Assembly: GCA_050290225.1 (NCBI GenBank)
Contig: JBNKHG010000051.1
Location: forward strand, 40,713-104,712
Length of the DNA: 64,000 bases
DNA from: JBNKHG01 sp050290225
GTDB taxonomy: Bacteria > Pseudomonadota > Gammaproteobacteria > Pseudomonadales > Cellvibrionaceae
Direction of reading: 5' to 3'
A program made the translations under genes and the position numbers. The notes under the pieces were generated by a model, which was not told the origin of the DNA, searched no databases, and saw only the letters and a program-made list of their open reading frames with translations. Positions 34,064 through 43,252 of this stretch are shown here, in pieces; position 1 is the first letter of the stretch, and the number at the start of each line of letters is the position of its first letter.

Positions 34064-35026
34064 ATGGCTAAGAAACCCTTTGCGTCCTCTGCGGACCTTG
34101 GCGAGAAGAAAGAGACTCTGGAAGTGCTGGGCGAAGGTGTTTACGCCCTGACGGCAGAAGGTGATCCCAATGTGGGCGCTATAGAAGCCGAGGACTTTAT
34201 TATTGCTTTTGAAGCGCGTGCCACCCCGAAAGCTGCCGGCGACTGGCTGGAGATGCTGCGCAAGCACACCGACAAGCCGGTGAAGTACCTGGTATTGTCC
34301 CACTACCATGCGGTGCGCGTGCTGGGCGCTTCGGCTTTTAATGCCGAGTCCATTATCACTCACGAAAAGACCAAGTTCCTGATCGAGGAGCGGGGCATGC
34401 AAGACTGGGCCAGTGAATTTGGCCGTATGCCGCGCCTGTTCCGCGAGCCCGACGGCATTCCCGGCCTGACCCATCCGGATATTGTCTTCAATGATCGTTT
34501 GGAAATTCCCTTGGGTGGTGATCGTGGCAACCTGGTGCTGGAATACTGTGGTCGCGGCCACACCGCCGGCGACATTATCGCCTGGGTGCCCAAGCAGAAA
34601 GTCCTGTTTGCCGGTGACCTGGTGGAAGCTGCCGCCGCTCTCTACACGGGTGACGCCTTCCATTTCGACTGGTCCAGCGAAACCCTGGACAAGGTGAAAT
34701 CCTACGGTGCTGAAATCCTGGTGGGCGGTCGCGGTGCCGTGGCCCGCGGTCAGGATGAGGTGAACGCGGCAATCGAACAGACCCGCGGTTTTCTCAAGGG
34801 TATGATCGACAAGGTGGGTGAAGTGCACAAGCGTGGCGGCACCCTGAAGGAGGCTTTCGAAGCCACCCGCGAACACCTGGCGCCCAAATTCGGCATGTGG
34901 CCTATCTTCGAACACTGCCTGCCATTCGATGTGCAGCGCCTGTGGGACGAGTTCGATGGTGTCGATTGGCCCCGTATCTGGACCGATGAGCGCGACCAGG
35001 AAGTGTGGGACCAATTGCAGGATTGA
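34064..35026 (+). CDS. Metallo-beta-lactamase-fold protein with altered metal motif
   Basis: A 320-residue MBL-fold protein. The core motif normally HxHxDH reads H80-Y-H82-A-V-R, so the Asp and last His are replaced by Val and Arg; the later His166 (GRGHTAGD) and Asp185 (FAGDLVEA) are kept. At most one metal site would be complete, so activity may differ from ordinary hydrolases. It is divergent from mhaA with a 411-bp shared upstream region and ends at a strong terminator. A role in aromatic degradation is suggested only by position; it could hydrolyse a thioester or lactone intermediate. It is preceded by a weak AGG-type site (CCACAGGTATC). Confidence 0.8.
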   Translation: MAKKPFASSADLGEKKETLEVLGEGVYALTAEGDPNVGAIEAEDFIIAFEARATPKAAGDWLEMLRKHTDKPVKYLVLSHYHAVRVLGASAFNAESIITHEKTKFLIEERGMQDWASEFGRMPRLFREPDGIPGLTHPDIVFNDRLEIPLGGDRGNLVLEYCGRGHTAGDIIAWVPKQKVLFAGDLVEAAAALYTGDAFHFDWSSETLDKVKSYGAEILVGGRGAVARGQDEVNAAIEQTRGFLKGMIDKVGEVHKRGGTLKEAFEATREHLAPKFGMWPIFEHCLPFDVQRLWDEFDGVDWPRIWTDERDQEVWDQLQD

Positions 35027-35059
35027 TCCTGACCACGCCCCCTGACAAAAAACAAAAAA

Positions 35060-35089
35060 ACCGATGATCGAAGGATCATCGGTTTTTTT
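35060..35089 (+). terminator. Intrinsic terminator after the MBL-fold gene
   Basis: Stem ACCGATGATC / GATCATCGGT with a GAAG loop and seven T after it. A-runs on the other side make it bidirectional, also serving the minus-strand PepSY gene ending at 35133. Confidence 0.9.
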
Positions 35090-35132
35090 GTAGAGCGTGA
35101 ATCAGTCAAAAGCGCTTAAGGTGCTCACGACT

Positions 35133-36368
35133 TCATTTTTCCACCAGTTCCCATTGATGCGACAAACTCGCGAGCGGTGCAGTTCTACGCGCCTTGCGAC
35201 TGCACCGTTTTTTCCACCAGATAAGCACACCGCTATAACAGAGAAAGCACAGGAATATGCCGAGCAGGGCGATAATTATTCGGTAGCCCAATCCGAACAC
35301 CGTGCCCATATGCAGGGCATAAATCCAGCGGGTTATCGTGTTGCCCGCATATTGCCCGCTGGGGAGGTTAACAGCCACCAGAGCGCCGGTATCGCCGTCA
35401 AAGATGATCTCGGTGCGGGCCAGGCGATCGCTGATGTCCCGATTGCTGTGAATCCGGTAGCGGTAGAGTCCATAAATGGGGGCGTATCGCAGAGATTCTT
35501 CCCAGCCGAGGTCAAGTGCATATCTTTCCGCGACCGTGTGACTTAGGTTCTTTGCCCGTTGCAATGCTGCCGGATAATCGAGCTGCGGTCGTGTATTTGT
35601 CAATGGTCGATCGCGCAGTTTATTGAAGTCAGGGTTGAATTCGAGTACTGACGACATTACCGGTTTGAATACCTGAGGCAAGTTAAAGCCGACCCCGGAC
35701 CAGGCAAACACCAGTAACAGCGACCATAACCAGAGCCCCCCCGCGCGGTGCAATTGAAAGGTAAACCCACCACCGCGCCAAGGCAGGCGAAAGGCCTTGC
35801 GCCATCGCAGCCAAAAGCCTTTTGCCTTGTTCCTGCGGGAGCTCCTTGGCAGAGTGATGCACAGAGCCACAAAGTGATCCACCGTCCACAGCAGGGCGAT
35901 AATGCCCATAACCAGAACGCCAAGCCTGCCAGGCAGCGCCAGGCTGTAGTGCAGGCGATAGATAAACCCCATTATGTTGCCCGGGTTTTGGGCGATGTCT
36001 CCCCAGCGGCGGTGACCCAGAATGTCGCCGTTATAGGGATTTAAAAAAAGCTGATCATATGCGGGAATTCCGCTGACCCGAAACATAACGCCGTGATTGG
36101 CCTGCCTTGTTAAGGGGATTGTGCTGATACTGCCGCCGTGGGGTTCGACATATTGCCTGGCTATGCTGAACAACTCGGTGCTCGGTAGGAAATTGTCCCG
36201 GGCCTCGGATGTAGTGTTGAAAAAATGCGGGTTTAAAACTTCGTCCAGCTCGTGATAGAAAGCGAGCAGGCTACCGGTCAGGCCCGCGAGCATAAGAAAG
36301 CCGGCCATAAGCAGGCCTGTCCAGCGGTGGATTTTAACCAGGTATTGATAGGTGGCGTTGTTGAGCAT
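35133..36368 (-). CDS. PepSY-domain membrane protein (iron-uptake associated)
   Basis: A 411-residue integral membrane protein of the PepSY-TM family with four main hydrophobic segments: near residue 12-38 (GLLMAGFLMLAGLTGSLLAF), one near 145-165 (VLVMGIIALLWTVDHFVAL), one near 195-215 (LWSLLLVFAWSGVGF) and one near 360-385 (IIIALLGIFLCFLCYSGVLI). The HRWTGL and HRAGGLW histidines are typical. Members are often placed next to ferric-siderophore receptors and may reduce or release iron at the inner membrane. It follows the Fur-box TonB receptor gene by 54 bp on the same strand, so they form one iron-responsive operon. Confidence 0.9.
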   Translation of the reverse strand: MLNNATYQYLVKIHRWTGLLMAGFLMLAGLTGSLLAFYHELDEVLNPHFFNTTSEARDNFLPSTELFSIARQYVEPHGGSISTIPLTRQANHGVMFRVSGIPAYDQLFLNPYNGDILGHRRWGDIAQNPGNIMGFIYRLHYSLALPGRLGVLVMGIIALLWTVDHFVALCITLPRSSRRNKAKGFWLRWRKAFRLPWRGGGFTFQLHRAGGLWLWSLLLVFAWSGVGFNLPQVFKPVMSSVLEFNPDFNKLRDRPLTNTRPQLDYPAALQRAKNLSHTVAERYALDLGWEESLRYAPIYGLYRYRIHSNRDISDRLARTEIIFDGDTGALVAVNLPSGQYAGNTITRWIYALHMGTVFGLGYRIIIALLGIFLCFLCYSGVLIWWKKRCSRKARRTAPLASLSHQWELVEK

Positions 36369-36422
36369 GGATTAACAGACGTGTGCAAGCGACCGGGCTC
36401 GTATGGCACGGTCGCGTTATGG

Positions 36423-38522
36423 CTAGAAACGGTAGGTCACCCCAATAGTGGCGGTGCGGCCCAGGCCCTTGGTGTAGTAACTGGCCAGGACAATCGATTG
36501 CGCGCGGGCCGGGAAATAGTCTTCATTTAACAGGTTTTCGACACTGGCATAAATATCCCAGTTGCGCAGTGTATAGGAACCGCGTGCATTAAGCAGTTGG
36601 TAGCTTTTGACAGGTCCTTCGTTGATGGCGTAGGTGCCGTCGACGGGTTCGAATTTATCGCGCTCGCCAATGTGCTGGTAACTCAAAGCCAGTCGAGTGG
36701 CGGTCGTGGGTTGCCAGTCGAGGTAGGCGCTCAACATGGCGGGTGAGATATAGCGCCCCGTCAGGGGTTTGTCGGTATCGACGTTCTCGCCTTCGACGTA
36801 GGTGTAACTGCCACCGAGACTCAATGTTTCGTTGATAAGATAGTGAACCGCCAGTTCGTAACCGTGAATCCGCTGTGGTTCCCTTATCGGCAGGAAGATG
36901 CCGGTCTGCGGATCGAGCTGCGTCCCGGTGCCGAGTTCAGACTCGCTCTGGTAGGCGGCAAATTCGATTTTCAGTTGATCCAGTTCGCTGCTGAAGCCGA
37001 CTTCGTAATGTTCGACAATGGAGGCCTCGGTGTGAATCTGTGCGATATCGGTCACTTGGGCGGTGCGCAGCAAGCGCCCCAAATCCGAGATGTCAAAACC
37101 TTCGGAGTAGGCGATAAAGGGGTTAAAGAGGTCATTGCCGGTGTAGCGCAGCCCGATATTGTAGGTGGTGGATTGGTAATCCAGCTCACCGCCGGCAACT
37201 TCGACCGACACCGAGCACTGGGTCGCCGACCGGCACAGTCTCAGGGTGCTGTAATCTTCGACGGCGATATCAGTATGCTCATTTCGCACACCTGCCTTCA
37301 GCACCCAGCGGTTATCCCAAACCCACTTGCCCTGCAAATAGAGGGCGCGGTTGTCCATATCCATTTCCGGCACCCAGAGGCGACCGTCGGTCAGGGGTTG
37401 TGAGCTAATGTCGTTGAGTATATCGACACCGTACAACAGGCTGGTATCCAGCGCATTCCAACTGAAGCTGGATTTGAAATTGATCCGCACACCCTGTTTT
37501 TCAGATTTGATCAGCGACTGTCCGCCATCATAGCCTGCGTCCGGGTTGGCAAGATTGGTGGAGAAGAAGAACACATTTTCGATGGATTGCCTGTAGGCAT
37601 CCAGGGTTAACCGGGTGTGGTTGAAAATTGCATCGTCTACATAGTTCAGTATCAGGTTGCTATTGTCCTTGGGGCCTTGAGGGGCGCCTGGACGCGACGT
37701 GCCCTCGGTGTTCTCCACCGCTTGGGTTTTGACCCCCGTCGCGGGATCGCCGGTCAGGTCCACAAGGTCGGTGGACTGGCGGGAATCGTAAAAATTGTGG
37801 GTCAGCTGCAGGCGCTTTTCCTCGTCGAACTCATAGGCCAGTTTGGTGAACAGGTTTTTGGTGTCCAGGTCGGAGAGACCGTAGATCAGTCCCAGGGTGT
37901 CTCCGTCGGCATCCTTTTGCTGGCCGCGAGAGTCGTAGACGCCGTTGATGGCGTAACTGAAGTTACCGAAAGTGCCGCTCAGGCTGCCGTCAAAACGCTT
38001 GCTGAAACTGTTATCGGCGTCGACCAGGGAAAAGCGACTGCTGACTCCGAAATCACCGCTGATGGTGGTATCCGCAGCCGGGGATTTGGTGATGTAGTTG
38101 ATAATACCGCCAGACGCGCCGTTACCGTACATGGAAGTGGCCCCCTTGATCACTTCTATCCGCTCGAGGGCACTGCTATCGACACTGCGCACACCCAGGC
38201 TGCCGTTGCGCAGGGGAGTGGACTGGGGCACGCCGTCGATCATCACCAGGGCGCCGCGACCGCGCAGCGTCAAGCCTGCGTTGCTGGTGGATCCGGTGGC
38301 GGCGCCAAAACCGGGCACGTGAATGGCCAGGATATTTTGTAGCTCGGGGCTGGTCTTTAGTTCCTCCCGCAGAGTATCGCTATTGACGACAGATACCGAC
38401 GCCGGTACCTCATCGATACGCTCCAGTGTGCGGCTGCCGGTAACGATCATTTCTTCCATCAATACGTCAGGGGTGCTACTGATTCCGCTGACCAGGGCGA
38501 ACAAGGCGATGTTTGGGCTCAT
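36423..38522 (-). CDS. TonB-dependent siderophore/iron receptor
   Basis: A 699-residue receptor with TonB-box-like MEEMIVTGSRTLERIDEVPA, plug-domain IEVIKGATSMYGNGASGGII near 125-145, and a barrel ending GVTYRF. The N-terminus before the TonB box is short (about 20 residues), which is brief for a signal peptide but hydrophobic. The gene is preceded by a Fur box at 38557-38575 and followed by the PepSY gene. The sequence resembles catecholate or aerobactin-type receptors, but the siderophore cannot be told by eye. Confidence 0.95.
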   Translation of the reverse strand: MSPNIALFALVSGISSTPDVLMEEMIVTGSRTLERIDEVPASVSVVNSDTLREELKTSPELQNILAIHVPGFGAATGSTSNAGLTLRGRGALVMIDGVPQSTPLRNGSLGVRSVDSSALERIEVIKGATSMYGNGASGGIINYITKSPAADTTISGDFGVSSRFSLVDADNSFSKRFDGSLSGTFGNFSYAINGVYDSRGQQKDADGDTLGLIYGLSDLDTKNLFTKLAYEFDEEKRLQLTHNFYDSRQSTDLVDLTGDPATGVKTQAVENTEGTSRPGAPQGPKDNSNLILNYVDDAIFNHTRLTLDAYRQSIENVFFFSTNLANPDAGYDGGQSLIKSEKQGVRINFKSSFSWNALDTSLLYGVDILNDISSQPLTDGRLWVPEMDMDNRALYLQGKWVWDNRWVLKAGVRNEHTDIAVEDYSTLRLCRSATQCSVSVEVAGGELDYQSTTYNIGLRYTGNDLFNPFIAYSEGFDISDLGRLLRTAQVTDIAQIHTEASIVEHYEVGFSSELDQLKIEFAAYQSESELGTGTQLDPQTGIFLPIREPQRIHGYELAVHYLINETLSLGGSYTYVEGENVDTDKPLTGRYISPAMLSAYLDWQPTTATRLALSYQHIGERDKFEPVDGTYAINEGPVKSYQLLNARGSYTLRNWDIYASVENLLNEDYFPARAQSIVLASYYTKGLGRTATIGVTYRF

Positions 38523-38556
38523 AGGGCTCTCAAAAAGTTAAGTTGCAAATAGTAAT

Positions 38557-38575
38557 GATAATGATTATCAATAAT
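38557..38575. promoter_or_regulatory. Fur box
   Basis: GATAATGATTATCAATAAT matches the 19-bp Fur consensus GATAATGATAATCATTATC at 15 positions. It lies 35 bp upstream of the TonB receptor start at 38522, within the promoter, so the receptor and PepSY genes should be repressed when iron is plentiful. Confidence 0.85.
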
Positions 38576-38695
38576 ATTTTATGGCTGAGAGATTTGCAAC
38601 CGGTCATTGAGAATCAGACTGATGGCAGTTGAAACCCGTTGTCTGGCGGGGGAAGCGGGACGTGTTTTCCGCGTGCTGTGTGAGGGAAATAAAAA

Positions 38696-38719
38696 ACCGG
38701 TAGCCTGGCGACTACCGGT
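38696..38719 (-). terminator. Intrinsic terminator of the RidA-ending operon
   Basis: Stem ACCGGTAG / CTACCGGT around CCTGGCGA, with A6 on the plus left side giving a T-run on the minus strand. It sits 30 bp after the ridA-like stop. Confidence 0.8.
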
Positions 38720-38748
38720 TTATTCGGTAACGGCTTGTATTCCCGGGC

Positions 38749-39144
38749 TTAATCGTTGGGAATCACCGCCGTGGTTTCAATCTCCACCTTGGCGCGGTCT
38801 TCCATGAGCGCCACCACCTGGACCATGGCCATCACCGGGAAGTTGCGACCGATAACATCGCGATAAGCCTGGCCCACTTCTTTCAAGCGACTCAGGTACT
38901 CCTGCTTGTCGGTGATGTACCAGGTCATGCGGGTGATATGCTCGGGCCGGGCGCCGGCGGTCTCCAGAATGGCGACGGTGTTTTCCAGGGTCTGGCGTAC
39001 CTGGTCGACAAAGTCGTCGCTCTCGAACGCCTCTTGGGCATTCCAGCCTATTTGGCCGCCGATATAGAGGGTCTTGCCTTCGGCGAGTATGCCATTGGCG
39101 TAGCCTTTGGGTTTCGCCCAGCCTTTGGGTTGAATGATGTGCAT
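38749..39144 (-). CDS. RidA-family (YjgF/L-PSP) protein
   Basis: A 131-residue RidA-fold protein, start taken at MHIIQPKGWAKPKGYAN (39144). Family blocks are YIGGQIGW, TLENTVAILETAGA and AMVQVVALMEDRAKVEIETT; the conserved Arg of true RidA is not clearly at the usual R105 place (EDRAKVEIE is the nearest), so it may be a catabolic paralogue. Such proteins hydrolyse enamine/imine intermediates or act on related CoA-pathway intermediates. It is third in the minus operon after the enoyl-CoA hydratase and acyl-CoA dehydrogenase. Confidence 0.88.
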   Translation of the reverse strand: MHIIQPKGWAKPKGYANGILAEGKTLYIGGQIGWNAQEAFESDDFVDQVRQTLENTVAILETAGARPEHITRMTWYITDKQEYLSRLKEVGQAYRDVIGRNFPVMAMVQVVALMEDRAKVEIETTAVIPND

Positions 39145-39229
39145 AGTGTTTACCTTGTTTGAATGGGGGAGAAAGCCGCTAACCCCTGAGCGATCGTAAA
39201 TCCGGTGGGCAGCGACCATCGTTTGGCAA

Positions 39230-40402
39230 CTACTTACCGATAACTTGTCGCGCGATAATCAGCTTCTGCACTTCCGAGGCCCCCTCGTAAATCCGCAGGG
39301 CGCGAATCTCCCGGTAAAGTTCCTCCACTTTAATGCCGCGGGTCACACCCAGGCCGCCGAATAGCTGCACCGCTTTGTCGATGGTTTCCTGGGCGGAGTC
39401 GGTGGCGTGCATTTTGGCCATGGCCGCTTCCCGGGTGACACGCTCGGCCACGCAGTCCTTGGTCCAGGCGGCGCGGTAAATCAATAGCGCGCTGGTGTCG
39501 ATATTGAGTGCCATCTCCGCCAGTTGCGTCTGCACGCCGGGAATGTCGTTCATGGCGGCGCCGAACAGTTCGCGGGTGTTGGTGCGGCTGAGTGCTTCGT
39601 GCAGGGCGCGCCGGGCAAAACCGAGAGCGGCTGCGCCCACAGTAGAGCGGCACACGTCCAGGGTTGCCATGGAGACTTTAAAGCCCTTGCCTTCCTCGCC
39701 CAGCATCTGGCTGGCCGACACCCGGCAGTTGTTGAATCGCAGCCGGGCCAGGGGGTGGGGGGCAATCACGTCGATACGTTCGGCAATCTCCAGTCCCGGT
39801 GTGTCGGCGTCTACGATGAACGCGGTAATACCCTTGGCACCAGCGCCGCCGGTGCGCGCAAAGAGGGTATAGAAACCGGCGATGCCACCGTTGGAAATAA
39901 AGGTTTTTTCGCCGTTGATAATATAGTCGTCGCCATCGCGTTCGGCGCTGGTGCTTATCGAGGCCACGTCAGAGCCGGCCTCCGGTTCCGTCAGGGCAAA
40001 AGCGGCCAGTTTTTCCCCGGCGCTGACGGCGGGCAGATAGGCCTGTTGTTGTTCGTCAGTGCCAAACAAACTGATGGCGACACTGCCCAAACACTGCATG
40101 GCAAAGGCGAAATCCGCCAGGCCGGAGTAGCGGGCCAGGGTTTCGCGCATCAGGCACATGCTGCGGACATCCAGCTTTTCGCCGGCGGCGCGCAGGGCGG
40201 TGCAGTGGTTGAGGAACCCGGCCTCGCCCAAACGGCGTACCAGCTCGATGCATTCGGCATCGACGTCAATGTCGCCGTGGGGGGCGGGGTCGACATGCTG
40301 TTGGGCCCAGGCGTCAATGGCCTCTGCCAGTTCCCGGTGACTGGTCTCCAAAAACGGCCAGTTGAGGTAGCTTTTATCCACGTTGTCGATGGCATGGCCC
40401 AT
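39230..40402 (-). CDS. Acyl-CoA dehydrogenase
   Basis: A 390-residue flavoprotein of the acyl-CoA dehydrogenase family. Family signatures include [20 protein letters not shown] (mid-domain), [15 protein letters not shown], and the C-terminal [20 protein letters not shown], in which the Glu of YEGASE is the usual catalytic base region. It introduces a 2,3 double bond into an acyl-CoA. GAGAGGAA precedes the start. It lies between the enoyl-CoA hydratase and ridA-like genes (gaps of 31 and 85 bp). Substrate unknown; see the divergent SDR and thioesterase genes. Confidence 0.94.
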   Translation of the reverse strand: MGHAIDNVDKSYLNWPFLETSHRELAEAIDAWAQQHVDPAPHGDIDVDAECIELVRRLGEAGFLNHCTALRAAGEKLDVRSMCLMRETLARYSGLADFAFAMQCLGSVAISLFGTDEQQQAYLPAVSAGEKLAAFALTEPEAGSDVASISTSAERDGDDYIINGEKTFISNGGIAGFYTLFARTGGAGAKGITAFIVDADTPGLEIAERIDVIAPHPLARLRFNNCRVSASQMLGEEGKGFKVSMATLDVCRSTVGAAALGFARRALHEALSRTNTRELFGAAMNDIPGVQTQLAEMALNIDTSALLIYRAAWTKDCVAERVTREAAMAKMHATDSAQETIDKAVQLFGGLGVTRGIKVEELYREIRALRIYEGASEVQKLIIARQVIGK

Positions 40403-40433
40403 GGTTGATTCCTCTCCAGTCTTTTTCCTATTC

Positions 40434-41261
40434 TCAGTTGCCTTCGAACTTGGGTGTCTGCTTGGCGATAAAGGCCTCGTAGGCGCGGGTGAAGTCGGCG
40501 GTCTGCATACAGATGGCCTGGGCCTGGGCTTCGGCCTCTATGGCCTGGTCGATACTCATATTCCACTCCTGGTGGAGCATGGTCTTGGTAATGCCGTGGG
40601 CGAAGGTGGGGCCCTCCAGCAGTTGGTGGGCCATGGCCTGGGTTTCTTCCAGTACGGATTCCGCGCTGCAGAGGCGATTGAAAAAGCCCCAACGCTCGCC
40701 TTCATCCGCTTTCATGATACGTCCGCTGTAGAGCAGATCAGCGGCTCGGCCCTGGCCGATAATGCGGGGCAGCAGGGCGCAGGCGCCCATGTCGCAACCG
40801 GCGAGGCCGACCCGGGTAAAGAGGAATCCCACTTTGGCGTTATCGGTGCCGTAACGCAGGTCGCTGGCCATGGCGATAATGGCGCCGGCGCCGACACAGA
40901 TGCCGTCCACGGCCGAGAGGATCGGTTGCGGGCAATTGCGCATCGCCTTGACCAGGTCGCCGGTCATGCGGGTGAAATCCAGTAGCCCCCGCATATCCAT
41001 TCGGGTCAGAGGGCCGATAATGTCGTGCACGTCGCCGCCGGAGCAGAAATTGCCACCCTTGCCGGTGATCACCACGGCCTTGACGTCGTCCACGTAACAG
41101 AGGTCGCGAAAAGTGTCGCGCAGCTCAGCGTAGGACTCGAAGGTCAGCGGGTTTTTGCGCTCGGGAATATTGAGGGTAATGGTGGCGACACCGCGGTCGA
41201 AGCGCCAGAGAAAATGTTCCGGGGTAAACGCATCCGGCTCGAATCGATTCTTGGGTCTCAT
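40434..41261 (-). CDS. Enoyl-CoA hydratase/isomerase family protein
   Basis: A 275-residue crotonase-fold enzyme. The first oxyanion segment is [19 protein letters not shown], the second [20 protein letters not shown], and [22 protein letters not shown] follows; the usual catalytic Glu positions read as Asp/Gly here (CDMGA), so hydratase activity is not certain and thioesterase or ring-cleaving variants are possible. It is the first gene of the minus operon and faces the SDR gene over a 182-bp region with a perfect palindrome at 41369-41380. Confidence 0.92.
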   Translation of the reverse strand: MRPKNRFEPDAFTPEHFLWRFDRGVATITLNIPERKNPLTFESYAELRDTFRDLCYVDDVKAVVITGKGGNFCSGGDVHDIIGPLTRMDMRGLLDFTRMTGDLVKAMRNCPQPILSAVDGICVGAGAIIAMASDLRYGTDNAKVGFLFTRVGLAGCDMGACALLPRIIGQGRAADLLYSGRIMKADEGERWGFFNRLCSAESVLEETQAMAHQLLEGPTFAHGITKTMLHQEWNMSIDQAIEAEAQAQAICMQTADFTRAYEAFIAKQTPKFEGN

Positions 41262-41365
41262 GCGGGGTGGCTCCTCTCGGCTAAGCTGAAGGGGTATTGT
41301 TTGGCATTGTGCTTTTCAGGAAACGCATTGAACTCATTGTAGTGGCTAAATTCATTACTGGCAAA

Positions 41366-41383
41366 TATATTACATGTAATGTA
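41366..41383. promoter_or_regulatory. Palindromic operator candidate in the divergent promoter
   Basis: TATATTACATGTAATGTA with a perfect 12-bp core ATTACATGTAAT, lying between the divergent enoyl-CoA hydratase and SDR genes. A good candidate operator for both operons; no regulator gene is immediately adjacent except the small RAM-domain protein at 42698. Confidence 0.5.
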
Positions 41384-41443
41384 AAATCCGTTGTTAATGA
41401 CTACGGGAATTCCATCACTGGACTGGCAGACTGGGGTAATTAG

Positions 41444-42214
41444 ATGATGACCATGACTCTCAAGGGCAAGCACGCCATAGTGACCGGGGCTGGCAAGGGA
41501 ATAGGGGCGGCCATAGTCGATGTGCTGGCGGCACAGGGGGCCAGGCTGACCCTGATGGGGCGCAACCTGGAACCTCTTCTGGCCAAGGCCGAGAGTTTGC
41601 CCCAGGCGCAGGCCATTTCAGTGGATGTGACCGACAGCGGACAGCTCTCGACGGCCTTTCAGGCTGCCCGTGAAGCCTTTGGGCCCGTTGATATTCTGGT
41701 GAACAACGCCGGGCAGGCCCACACCTCACCGGGTCACAGGATGGACGATGATAACTGGCACCGAATGATCGCCGTCAATCTCGACAGTGTTTTCTACGGT
41801 TGTCGCGAGGCGCTGTTGGATATGCGCAAGCAGGGCAGTGGTCGAATCGTCAATATTGCCAGTACTGCGGCCCTGAAGGGCTATGGGTATGTGTCCGCCT
41901 ACTGTGCGGCGAAGCACGGCACCCTCGGGCTTACCCGTTCCCTGGCGCTGGAGAATGCCGCCTCCGGTATCACTGTCAATGCGGTTTGTCCCGGTTATAC
42001 CGACACCGAGCTGATTCAGAACTCCATCAAAACCATTATGGAAAAGACCGGTCGTAGCGAGGCGGAGGCGCGTTCCGAGTTGACCCGGAGCAATCCTCAG
42101 GGACGCCTGGTACGGCCAGATGAGGTTGCCAATACGGTGCTCTGGCTATGCTCCCCGGGGGCTGAGTCGATTACCGGACAGGCGATCGCCGTTGCCGGCG
42201 GAGAGGTGATGTAG
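41444..42214 (+). CDS. Short-chain dehydrogenase/reductase
   Basis: A 256-residue classical SDR with the cofactor motif TGAGKGIGAA, the NNAG motif (VNNAGQ), active-site Ser in VNIASTAALKG, and YCAAKHG holding the catalytic Tyr and Lys (YxxxK). It probably oxidises a 3-hydroxyacyl-CoA or related alcohol. It is the first gene of a plus operon with the thioesterase (3-bp gap) and the RAM-domain protein. Several ATG codons lie at the start (ATGATGACCATG); 41444 or 41450 is equally possible. Confidence 0.94.
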   Translation: MMTMTLKGKHAIVTGAGKGIGAAIVDVLAAQGARLTLMGRNLEPLLAKAESLPQAQAISVDVTDSGQLSTAFQAAREAFGPVDILVNNAGQAHTSPGHRMDDDNWHRMIAVNLDSVFYGCREALLDMRKQGSGRIVNIASTAALKGYGYVSAYCAAKHGTLGLTRSLALENAASGITVNAVCPGYTDTELIQNSIKTIMEKTGRSEAEARSELTRSNPQGRLVRPDEVANTVLWLCSPGAESITGQAIAVAGGEVM

Positions 42215-42217
42215 CCC

Positions 42218-42670
42218 ATGAATGCCAAGGTCTTTGCCACTTCTGTCCAAATCCGCTTTGCCCACTGCGACCCGGCCGGTATTGTTTTCTACCCCCGCTA
42301 CTTTGAGATGATCAACAACGTGGTGGAAGACTGGATGTCATCCATGGATTGGGCCTTTTCGTACTTTATTACCGAGCGCAATGAAGGCTTTCCCACGGTC
42401 AGTGTCCAGTGCCAGTTTATGTCACCGTGCAAAATTGGAGATCAACTGGACTTTGAGTTGCGCCTGCTGAAACTGGGACGAAGCTCCTGCACTGTTTCGG
42501 TGACGGCGCTCAATGCCGGTGTGCCGGTATTGAAAACGGAAAACGCGCTGGTTTATACCTCTCGCGCGGTGGAAGAGGGCAGTATCGAGATTCCACCGCT
42601 ATTGCGGGAGCGCATGTCAGCCTATTTACCCCAGGCGCCGGTCGAACACCCCGCCAGCCTGGAAAACTAA
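42218..42670 (+). CDS. 4-Hydroxybenzoyl-CoA thioesterase-family protein
   Basis: A 150-residue hotdog-fold thioesterase. The HCDPAGIVFYPRYFEM motif near residues 15-30 carries the catalytic Asp of the 4-hydroxybenzoyl-CoA thioesterase type, and VEDWMSSMDW follows. It would release a free acid from an acyl- or aryl-CoA. It begins 3 bp after the SDR stop and is clearly in the same operon. Confidence 0.92.
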   Translation: MNAKVFATSVQIRFAHCDPAGIVFYPRYFEMINNVVEDWMSSMDWAFSYFITERNEGFPTVSVQCQFMSPCKIGDQLDFELRLLKLGRSSCTVSVTALNAGVPVLKTENALVYTSRAVEEGSIEIPPLLRERMSAYLPQAPVEHPASLEN

Positions 42671-42697
42671 CCCGAGATTGATAGAGAGGGTCTGAAT

Positions 42698-42976
42698 GTG
42701 ATATCCGCATTGGTATTGATGAATGTAAAGCGGGGACAGGCCGCAAAGGTCGGACAGAGTCTGGCGAAAATGGCAGGTATTACTGAAGTCTTCTCCGTGG
42801 CCGGCCGTTACGACCTGGTGGCCCTGATTCGCGCCAACAACAGCGAGCGCCTGGCCGAGTTGGTGTCGTCTGAAATCGCCGGGATCGAGGCCATTACCCA
42901 CACCGAGACACTGATTTCATTTAAGGTCTTTTCCAGGCACGATCTGGAGTCGATGTTTTCCATCGGTATGCCTTAA
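42698..42976 (+). CDS. Stand-alone RAM/AsnC ligand-binding domain protein
   Basis: A 92-residue protein starting at GTG (42698) that consists only of the RAM domain of Lrp/AsnC regulators: ALVLMNVKRGQAAKVGQSLA, EVFSVAGRYDLVALIRANNS, and HTETLISFKVFS. No DNA-binding domain is present. Such single-domain Lrp proteins may bind an amino acid or modulate a full-length regulator. It is third in the SDR-thioesterase operon; GAGAGGGTCTGAAT precedes the start. Confidence 0.85.
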   Translation: MISALVLMNVKRGQAAKVGQSLAKMAGITEVFSVAGRYDLVALIRANNSERLAELVSSEIAGIEAITHTETLISFKVFSRHDLESMFSIGMP

Positions 42977-43252
42977 GGCGGGTCCTTTGGCACAATTGTG
43001 CGGGTTTTAGGGTGCCTGGGCCGTTGTCCCGGGCGCGAAACAGTTCTCAACCGACGCATCTGGCCAATAATCAAACCTATTCGGCTGCAGGTGGTGAGAC
43101 AGGGCCACTCTATCGTTTTGACATTTACGGTGTTCGAATAATGCCCCTGTCCCGCTAGCGCTTCAGGCTGTTTACACTTTTGCAGTGAAACGCCCAGGGG
43201 TACCGGGCAATCAGTGCCCCTGGACGGTGTTTGAGGCGGGCGTTGAAACCCT

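Noticed and set aside
42990..43001. GCACAATTGTGC palindrome as terminator of the RAM-domain gene
   Set aside because: The stem is short and AT-rich in the centre, and the following GGGTTTT is a weak tail.
43194..43223. CCAGGGG...CCCCTGG hairpin between the RAM and reductase genes
   Set aside because: It has a 16-base loop and no T-run; could be chance.
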